In this document: one piece after another, positions 1 to 4,614 of the stretch
Position numbering within the stretch: position 1 is the stretch's first letter
Layout of the letters: each line of letters opens with the position of its first letter
Origin: Thermodesulfobacteriota bacterium
GTDB taxonomy: Bacteria > Desulfobacterota > Desulfomonilia > Desulfomonilales > Desulfomonilaceae
Reading direction: 5' to 3'
Assembly (NCBI GenBank): GCA_030837305.1
Contig: JAUPKT010000120.1
Coordinates: 1-8,461 of the forward strand
Length of the DNA: 8,461 bases
Program-made: the position numbers and the translations under genes
The notes under the pieces: generated by a model
Seen by the model: the letters and a program-made list of their open reading frames with translations, nothing else
Told to the model about the DNA's origin: nothing
The model's database searches: none

Positions 1-231
1 AGCAGGGGTGCCGCTGATGCCATATCCAAAGCGACTCCCATCAGTGTGGATTTCGTGAACTCTGATGGGATCATACAGCGTTATGGAGTGCCCCACCGCA
101 CTTTGCTCAGCAGCAGGAGCAACAATCACTACGCGACCGATGGGGGAAATCGCTTTCTTGAGGAAACGTAGCCCTTCAGCGTAGATTCCATCGTCGTTGG
201 TGAGGAGAATCAGGGCCGGCTGTATGGTCAT
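1..231 (-). CDS. surE: 5'/3'-nucleotidase SurE, N-terminal part (runs off the window)
   Basis: The first 77 codons of SurE are present and the 3' part lies beyond base 1. SurE is a cytoplasmic metal-dependent phosphatase that removes phosphate from nucleoside 5'- and 3'-monophosphates. The N-terminus carries the hallmark TNDDG motif (residues 11-15), whose two aspartates (13 and 14) are metal ligands in the family. The loop APAAEQSAVGHSIT (38-51) supplies the conserved serine, and ISGTPA (72-77) ends where the family usually continues with DCV. The ATG at 231-229 shares an ATGA overlap with the stop of the aminotransferase upstream. No clear Shine-Dalgarno precedes it, so translational coupling is likely (inference). 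The start fits the family, which begins a few residues before the I/L-L-TNDDG strand. The asparagine ligand further along cannot be checked. Confidence 0.95.
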   Translation of the reverse strand, partial: MTIQPALILLTNDDGIYAEGLRFLKKAISPIGRVVIVAPAAEQSAVGHSITLYDPIRVHEIHTDGSRFGYGISGTPA

Positions 232-1415
232 TTCAGGTCACGGCATGCCTTTTGTATCCTAGCCATGCCTTCGGATATTTTCTCTTCACTCGTGGCAAAT
301 GAGAGCCTGATGTGTTCATTTGACCCGAAAGGACCACCTGGAACGCATGCAACATGATGTCGCTCAAGGAGATATTTTGCGACATCGCCGGAATCAGTGA
401 TACCGTTTTTCCCAGCCAGGGCAGATACATTCACAAAGGCATAAAAGGCCCCTTGGGGTTTCAGGGCCGAGAGTCCGTCGGTTTCATTTATAAGGTTGAA
501 CATCAGATTGCGTCTTTGTTCAAAGATCTTACGCATGACCTCAACTTCGTTCTGAGGCCCTTGAAGCGCCTCTATGGATGCAGCCTGGGCCGGGTTGCTG
601 GGATTCGAAGTCGACTGACTCTGCAAATCCGTGGCTGCTTTTACTATCAACCTGTTTGTGGTTGCAAGGTAACCAATTCGAAAACCTGTCATGGCATATG
701 TTTTTGAGACTCCATTTACCAAAATACTTCGATCCTTCATGCCCGGGATCGAGGGAAATGGGCGAAACTTAGCATCGTCATAGATTAACTTATCGTAAAT
801 CTCGTCGGAAATAACCAACAGGTCGTGTTTCTCAGCAAGACCGGCAAGTTGATGCAGCGTTTCCTGAGGATAAAGGATGCCGGTGGGATTTGACGGTGAG
901 TTAATGATCATGGCCTTTGTACGACGCGTAATTGCGGCCTCAACCCTCGCCCCATCAGGGAGAAAAAAATCCTTTTCCTGGCTTGGAATCAACACGGGAA
1001 CGCCTCCCGACAGGGCAATCATTTCTGGATATGAGACCCAAAAAGGCGCAAAGACCAGCACCTCATCCCCGGGATCCAGAATCGCCTGAAAGATATTGTA
1101 GAGGCTGTGCTTTGCTCCGCACGACACCAATATCTCCTCGGGTTCGTAGGACAATTGATAGTCCTGGGAAATTCTGTGGACAATGGCTTTTTTGAGTTCG
1201 GGCGTACCACCAACCGGGGTGTAGAAAGTCTCTCCACGCTCTATGGATTGCTTGGCAGCTTCTCTAATGTGAGCGGGCGTAGGGAAGTCGGGTTCTCCAG
1301 CGCCAAATCCGATTACATCAATACCCTTGCTCTTGAGTTCCTTTTCCTTGGCAGATATGGCCAACGTAGCGGACGGTTTTAGCTGAAGTGCCCTTTGGGA
1401 TAGCCATTTCGTCAT
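228..1415 (-). CDS. aspC: PLP-dependent class I aminotransferase (aspartate aminotransferase type)
   Basis: This is a 395-residue fold-type I aminotransferase of the I-gamma group (Thermus AspC-like), which transfers the amino group between aspartate or a similar acid and 2-oxoglutarate using pyridoxal phosphate. Family landmarks are all visible: PSATLAISAKEKEL near residues 14-27, GAGEPDFPTP (38-47), YTPVGG (65-70), NSPSNPTG (172-179), SDEIYD (203-208), the Schiff-base lysine K238 in NGVSKTYAMTGFRIGYL, and the substrate-carboxylate arginine R370 in HIRLSFATS. The length matches the family. The ATG at 1415 overlaps the coaD stop as ATGA, and AGGAG lies about 10 nt upstream, inside coaD. The stop overlaps surE in the same way. 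Substrate is inferred: related enzymes act on aspartate, prephenate or aromatic acids, so the symbol is a best guess. The fold and catalytic class are secure. Confidence 0.93.
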   Translation of the reverse strand: MTKWLSQRALQLKPSATLAISAKEKELKSKGIDVIGFGAGEPDFPTPAHIREAAKQSIERGETFYTPVGGTPELKKAIVHRISQDYQLSYEPEEILVSCGAKHSLYNIFQAILDPGDEVLVFAPFWVSYPEMIALSGGVPVLIPSQEKDFFLPDGARVEAAITRRTKAMIINSPSNPTGILYPQETLHQLAGLAEKHDLLVISDEIYDKLIYDDAKFRPFPSIPGMKDRSILVNGVSKTYAMTGFRIGYLATTNRLIVKAATDLQSQSTSNPSNPAQAASIEALQGPQNEVEVMRKIFEQRRNLMFNLINETDGLSALKPQGAFYAFVNVSALAGKNGITDSGDVAKYLLERHHVACVPGGPFGSNEHIRLSFATSEEKISEGMARIQKACRDLK

Positions 1416-1927
1416 AAATTCTCAACTCCTATCCGATTTTGTTTGTGATTACTGATGGTGGGAAATTTTGCCCTGAGGATTTTCAATACGTTATCCGGGA
1501 CGAGACCTTCAGGTGATCCTCCTGCCATTACCGTGGCTTTTATGATTCGGGAACTCACATAGAGATACCTGTGGGCTGTCATGAGAAAGAAGGTCTCGAT
1601 ATTCCTGCTGAGCTTACGGTTCATGAGCGCAAGCTGAAACTCGTACTCAAAGTCTGATACCGCCCTCAGGCCGCGAACGATGGCTCGAGCTTTTATTTTC
1701 TCCGCATAGCGGACGAGGAGACCTTCAAATGAATCAGCCTGAATACGTGGATCCCCGGCGACGGCCCCCCGGATCATGTCCAGCCTCTCTTCCACAGAAA
1801 AGATGGTATCTTTCTCTGGATTAACTCCGAGAGCTACAATTATACGGTCGAAGGTCCCCAGAGCTCTTCGGATGATTTCAAGGTGACCATTGTGTATGGG
1901 GTCGAAGGTTCCAGGGTAGACTGCCAT
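1412..1927 (-). CDS. coaD: Phosphopantetheine adenylyltransferase (CoaD)
   Basis: CoaD joins 4'-phosphopantetheine to AMP from ATP to give dephospho-CoA, the next-to-last step of coenzyme A synthesis. From the ATG at 1927 it is 171 residues, close to the family's usual 160-170. The nucleotidyltransferase signature GTFDPIHNGH is at residues 6-15 (catalytic HNGH at 12-15), and VRGLRAVSDFEYE at 84-96 is the conserved substrate and ATP-binding segment. The family's ISSS-x-x-KE helix appears as VSSRIIKAT (124-132), with Arg for the third Ser and Ala for the usual Glu, a modest deviation. An in-frame TTG at 1963 would add 12 residues, but the family starts just before YPGTFDP and a good AGAGG lies 7 nt before 1927. 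It follows rsmD by 42 nt, a common pairing in bacteria, and overlaps the aminotransferase start by 4 nt. Confidence 0.95.
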   Translation of the reverse strand: MAVYPGTFDPIHNGHLEIIRRALGTFDRIIVALGVNPEKDTIFSVEERLDMIRGAVAGDPRIQADSFEGLLVRYAEKIKARAIVRGLRAVSDFEYEFQLALMNRKLSRNIETFFLMTAHRYLYVSSRIIKATVMAGGSPEGLVPDNVLKILRAKFPTISNHKQNRIGVENL

Positions 1928-1934
1928 CTTTTCG

Positions 1935-1939
1935 CCTCT
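1935..1939 (-). promoter_or_regulatory. Ribosome binding site deciding the coaD start
   Basis: AGAGG on the minus strand, 7 nt before the ATG at 1927. Together with the family N-terminus (AVYPGTFDP) it favours this ATG over the in-frame TTG at 1963. Confidence 0.7.
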
Positions 1940-1969
1940 ATTTCTTGCCAACTTGGGCGACAAAGCTCT

Positions 1970-2530
1970 TTATACCTCCTGATTCAGATGAAACATTTGA
2001 ACGAGGGTATCTCCGTAGGTCCTCTCGAAATTCTTGTAAAACACCGATGAGACGCATTCTCGATCTTGGCAATCTCCCGACTCGATGACCAGCAACGAAT
2101 CCGAATGCAGAACATGCTGCAATTCCGAAAGTGAGCATAGTCGGCTGATGAGACCGGATCTGTATGGGGGATCGAGAAAAACGATGTCGAATGTGCACTG
2201 AGATTCGCTGAGCATCTTCAGGGCTGTCGCGGCCTCGCACACACACACGGAAACTTTCTCTTCCACCCCGAGTGCCTCGGCATTTCGTTTGATTGACACT
2301 GCCGTTCGAGGATTTTTCTCCACAAAGACAGCCTTTGCCGCTCCTCGGCTCAAAGACTCGAATCCGAGAGCACCTGTGCCGGCGCAGAGATCCAACACAC
2401 CACTGCCGACGACCTTTGGGCCGAGAACGTCGAACACGGCCTCTCTGACTCTCTCGCTTGTGGGTCTTAGTGTCCGAAGTCCCGACGTTTGGAGGCGACG
2501 CCCCTTAAATCGGCCTGCTATGATCCTCAA
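1970..2530 (-). CDS. rsmD: 16S rRNA (guanine(966)-N(2))-methyltransferase RsmD
   Basis: RsmD methylates N2 of G966 in 16S rRNA during 30S assembly, using S-adenosylmethionine. The 186-residue protein has the family N-terminus MRIIAGRFKGRRL, then RPTSERVREAVFDVL (22-36), the SAM-binding motif VLDLCAGTGALGFESLSRGA (45-64), the acidic ribose ligand at E71, and the catalytic DPPY motif at 120-123 in FDIVFLDPPYRSG. Length is normal. The start is a TTG at 2530; the conserved IIAG segment begins two residues later, so no later start is possible, and only a weak purine-rich stretch (AAAGAGA) lies upstream. It is preceded by the largest internal gap of the window, so it may head a second transcription unit with coaD, the aminotransferase and surE. 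It is rich in cysteine for an RsmD (ten by eye), which is not diagnostic. Confidence 0.96.
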   Translation of the reverse strand: MRIIAGRFKGRRLQTSGLRTLRPTSERVREAVFDVLGPKVVGSGVLDLCAGTGALGFESLSRGAAKAVFVEKNPRTAVSIKRNAEALGVEEKVSVCVCEAATALKMLSESQCTFDIVFLDPPYRSGLISRLCSLSELQHVLHSDSLLVIESGDCQDRECVSSVFYKNFERTYGDTLVQMFHLNQEV

Positions 2531-2541
2531 GAGTTCGTCTC

Positions 2542-2570
2542 TTTATACACAGTTACTTTGTGGCCTTCAA
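2542..2570 (-). promoter_or_regulatory. Candidate sigma-70-type promoter for rsmD-coaD-aspC-surE
   Basis: TTGAAG (2570-2565) and TATAAA (2547-2542) are separated by exactly 17 nt on the minus strand: 4 of 6 and 5 of 6 matches to the -35 and -10 consensus. The predicted transcript start, about 7 nt downstream near 2535, would leave only about 5 nt before the TTG start of rsmD, so a real promoter here would make an almost leaderless mRNA. That makes the call uncertain. Confidence 0.4.
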
Positions 2571-2592
2571 GACTGGATTGCTATAAATATTG

Positions 2593-2611
2593 GGAACATT
2601 CCACAAGTTCC
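2593..2611. repeat. Short inverted repeat upstream of rsmD
   Basis: GGAAC and GTTCC arms flank a 9-nt spacer, about 23 nt upstream of the candidate -35 box of rsmD. It could be an operator half-site pair or chance; five-base arms are weak evidence. Confidence 0.3.
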
Positions 2612-2746
2612 GCCTTAAGGATACCATATCATCACTGAATGAAAAGCGGCTTTTGGGTCGGGCGGGATGGCGCAGACGGTATCAGTAATCTCGACCGCAG
2701 TAACCGAATTCTCCCGTATGTCGTCAATGGAGAATTGGTTTCATCT

Positions 2747-3097
2747 TCAAGACAGTTCAATGTCTTCCGGTCGAATAATGTCCCCTGCCTGAAGTTTGTC
2801 TTGGCCGAGCCTCCGGAGCACCTCCCCGTAGGGACCTATGACGGAGTCAATAACCTTTACCTTTTTCCAGTTCAAGTACTGGTAATATTCTTCGTCAATA
2901 CCCCCGCATACGACTATATTTGTACGTTCATCGAGCACGACCCTACACAGGACCTCTGAAGATGCACTGGGAAGAACAATGGTGCGTTCCTCCACCAGGG
3001 TTCCTCCATCGTCAAGCGTGGCAACTACGGCTTCAGGAGCGAGATCGAAGCGAGGAGCAACATCGTCCCCGAGCAAAGGGATCAAAATCTTTTTCAT
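2747..3097 (-). CDS. NifX/ORP-like dinitrogenase iron-molybdenum cofactor family protein
   Basis: A 116-residue soluble protein of the NifX/NifB C-terminal/MTH1175 superfamily, whose members bind metal clusters or their precursors (NifX and NafY in nitrogenase cofactor assembly, the Mo-Cu orange protein ORP in Desulfovibrio). Visible family features are the N-terminal MKKILIPLLGDDVAPRFDLA, a central LPSASSEVLC segment with C51, IVVCGGIDEEYYQYL (61-75) with C64, and the WKKVKVIDSVIGP stretch (77-89). It has no signal peptide and no membrane segment. The ATG at 3097 is the natural start, with GGAG about 11 nt upstream. It lies 48 nt downstream of the sigma-54 regulator in the same direction, which suggests a linked role in redox or metal sensing (inference). 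No nitrogenase gene is in the window, so nitrogen fixation should not be assumed. The cargo is unknown; the family call is firm, the function is not. Confidence 0.85.
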   Translation of the reverse strand: MKKILIPLLGDDVAPRFDLAPEAVVATLDDGGTLVEERTIVLPSASSEVLCRVVLDERTNIVVCGGIDEEYYQYLNWKKVKVIDSVIGPYGEVLRRLGQDKLQAGDIIRPEDIELS

Positions 3098-3124
3098 GTC
3101 CTGCCAATCTCCAAATTAAGGTTG

Positions 3125-3138
3125 TGCCAAGCTAGGCA
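3125..3138. promoter_or_regulatory. Near-palindrome in the regulator/NifX-like gap, possible operator
   Basis: TGCCAAGCTAGGCA reads as TGCC-N6-GGCA with an internal AGCT, so 12 of 14 positions are symmetric. It sits 8 nt past the regulator stop and 27 nt before the small gene's ATG. On the minus strand it includes TTGGCAC, which looks like a sigma-54 -24 box, but no GC dinucleotide lies at the required distance for a -12 element. It may be an operator; function is inferred only from position and symmetry. Confidence 0.35.
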
Positions 3139-3145
3139 GTCCGAC

Positions 3146-4570
3146 CTATCCCTCAATGCCGAGCTTTTTCATCTTTCTCCACAACGTGCTGCGCCCCCAG
3201 CCTAATAGAGAAGCCGCCTTGCCTTTTCTGCCCCGTGCATTCGTTATAGCTTCCAGAATAAGGCGCTTTTCAACGTCACACCACTTAAAACGCACGCCAT
3301 CGATATCGCCGGGGGCCAAGGTGATTACAGGCGGATTTCTTTCGTCCGGGGCCTCCGGCTCAAGAACCCTCTGCTCTTGTGGCGGCCCGGTTTCCGTTAC
3401 ATATTTCGGCAGGTGATGAGTCTGTATCAGAGGCTCGTCACAGAAGTTGACCGCATACTCAACTATGTTCCGCAACTCCCGCACGTTTCCGGGATATGGA
3501 TGCTTGAGCAGGATTCCATGGGCCTCCTCTGAAAAACCTCGCAATGATTTCTTGAACCTCAAAGAGAAGATTTTCAGGAAATGGTCCAAGAGAATTTCAA
3601 TGTCGTCGCCTCTTTCCAATAGTGGTGGCAATTGCAGTCGGATTACATTGAGACGGAAAAGAAGATCTTCCCTGAATTTGTTCTGGCGGACCATCTCCTC
3701 CAAGTTCCGGTGGGTAGCCGCCACTACCCGTACGTCCACTCTGAACGTTTTTGCGCTGCCTAGGGGATGTACCGTCTTGTCATCAAGAAACGAGAGCAGT
3801 TTTACCTGGAGTGACAACGGTAGGTCGCCGATCTCGGTGAGATAGAGTGTACCGTTGTTGGCCATTCGAAACCTTCCAGGTTTGCTGACGACCGCGCCCG
3901 TAAAAGCCCCTTTCTCATGACCAAAAAGTTCAGACTCCAAGAGTGTCTCAGGCAAAGCTCCGCAATTGACTTTGATGAAAGGCCCTTTTGCCCGGTCAGA
4001 CCTCTGGTGGATCGCCTGAGCCACAAGGTCCTTTCCTGTCCCGGTTTGACCGGTGATTAAGACGGAAGAATCCGTCATGGCAATCACGGGAAGTATTTGG
4101 AAGACGCGCTGAATTTCTCTGCTACGGCCAATCAGGTCAGTCAACTCAAAGGAGGCGTTCCCCTTGGAGGGCCCCTCCACTGTGGATGTTATGTCTTCAA
4201 CGGTTTCAATGAAACCCAGCGGCTTGCCATGGTTGTCCTCTATCACGGAGGCTGTGATTCTCACCGGTAGGCGTTGGCGGTTCCTGTTGACGAGGTTACC
4301 CTCTGCTAGAATCGGGCCTGACTGGTCGGCCAGCTTATCGATGGGACAATGCAGGCCACACAGATTGCTTCTCAATATGTAACAGCAATGGATGCCGCCA
4401 ACCTGCCGAGAACCATACCCCGTCAAGTTCTCTAGGGCCCTGTTGATCAGTATAATTCGCTTTCTCAAGTCTAAGACGACTAATCCGTATGGGATCTCGT
4501 CAAGAAGATTCGTAAGTCCTATGGGCGTGTCGTAAAGCCCTCGGATGTATGGGAGTAAGGGGGCTGCCAA
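3146..4570 (-). CDS. Sigma-54-dependent activator with cysteine-bearing PAS domain (OrpR-like)
   Basis: A 474-residue enhancer-binding protein that would drive sigma-54 promoters by ATP hydrolysis. A PAS domain spans about residues 18-128 and carries C62, C63, C71 and C75 in HCCYILRSNLCGLHCP, a spacing suited to a metal or Fe-S cluster. The AAA+ domain (about 142-385) shows Walker A GQTGTGKD (174-181), the sigma-54 contact loop GAFTGA (220-225), arginines R300 and R306 in FREDLLFRL, and YPGNVRELRN (359-368). A Fis-type helix-turn-helix (about 444-471) ends the protein. It has no receiver domain, so it is not a classical two-component regulator. Walker B reads LYLTEIGD, with T245 where the family has Asp before the catalytic Glu. 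The start is TTG at 4570 behind a very strong Shine-Dalgarno. Cysteines plus the neighbouring ORP-like gene resemble the Desulfovibrio OrpR system, so a redox or metal signal is the best guess (inference). Confidence 0.93.
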   Translation of the reverse strand: MAAPLLPYIRGLYDTPIGLTNLLDEIPYGLVVLDLRKRIILINRALENLTGYGSRQVGGIHCCYILRSNLCGLHCPIDKLADQSGPILAEGNLVNRNRQRLPVRITASVIEDNHGKPLGFIETVEDITSTVEGPSKGNASFELTDLIGRSREIQRVFQILPVIAMTDSSVLITGQTGTGKDLVAQAIHQRSDRAKGPFIKVNCGALPETLLESELFGHEKGAFTGAVVSKPGRFRMANNGTLYLTEIGDLPLSLQVKLLSFLDDKTVHPLGSAKTFRVDVRVVAATHRNLEEMVRQNKFREDLLFRLNVIRLQLPPLLERGDDIEILLDHFLKIFSLRFKKSLRGFSEEAHGILLKHPYPGNVRELRNIVEYAVNFCDEPLIQTHHLPKYVTETGPPQEQRVLEPEAPDERNPPVITLAPGDIDGVRFKWCDVEKRLILEAITNARGRKGKAASLLGWGRSTLWRKMKKLGIEG

Positions 4571-4573
4571 CCA

Positions 4574-4582
4574 ATCACCTCC
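4574..4582 (-). promoter_or_regulatory. Strong ribosome binding site setting the TTG start of the regulator
   Basis: GGAGGTGAT on the minus strand is fully complementary to the 3' end of bacterial 16S rRNA (ATCACCTCC). The GGAGG core is 7 nt from the TTG at 4570. This settles the non-ATG start, and it pairs an ideal ribosome site with a poor initiation codon. Confidence 0.8.
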
Positions 4583-4590
4583 AGTTATAA

Positions 4591-4609
4591 CAGGATGAAA
4601 GCGATCCTG
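4591..4609. repeat. Inverted repeat in the lptD/regulator gap
   Basis: CAGGAT and ATCCTG arms (6 bp, perfect) flank a 7-nt loop, between the lptD stop (4615) and the regulator's ribosome site (4574-4582). There is no U-run after it on the minus strand (GTTATAAC follows), so it is a poor terminator. It could be an mRNA hairpin or operator; TTATAA (4585-4590) right beside it is itself palindromic. Confidence 0.4.
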
Positions 4610-4614
4610 CTGAT

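Larger units (their letters stand above)
2531..2746. other. Gene-free spacer between the NifX/ORP-like gene and rsmD
   Basis: This 216-nt stretch holds no ORF with a normal start and family resemblance. It contains an inverted repeat (2593-2611), a candidate promoter at its rsmD end (2542-2570), a short AT-rich stretch near 2581-2590, and a weak bidirectional hairpin AAAAG-CCG-CTTTT at 2642-2654 with no long U run. A minus-strand frame open for about 40 codons (2740-2621), in the same frame as the NifX-like gene but beyond its stop, reads like plausible protein yet lacks ATG, GTG or TTG near its beginning. I also tested the plus strand near 2655-2716 for a tRNA because GGGATGGCGCAGACGG looks tRNA-like; no proper T-arm follows. 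Confidence 0.6.

Noticed and set aside
1928..1963. Longer coaD start at the TTG at 1963
   Set aside because: It adds 12 residues absent from the family, while ATG at 1927 has a good ribosome site and the standard N-terminus.
2642..2654. AAAAG-CCG-CTTTT hairpin as a terminator after the NifX/ORP-like gene
   Set aside because: The stem is short and mostly A-T pairs with only four T residues after it; too weak to call a terminator.
2655..2716. tRNA-like sequence on the plus strand (GGGATGGCGCAGACGG with a distant TCCCG)
   Set aside because: There is no standard T-arm or anticodon arm; only a 5-bp outer pairing can be drawn.
2639..2959. Plus-strand reading frame of 106 codons opposite the NifX/ORP-like gene
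   Set aside because: It lies mostly antisense to a gene with clear family motifs, has no recognisable domain and no good ribosome site.
3098..3130. Possible sigma-54 promoter for the NifX/ORP-like gene, starting from TTGGCAC on the minus strand
   Set aside because: The GG of the -24 box must be followed by GC after 10 nt; here the position holds AT, and no shifted alignment restores it.
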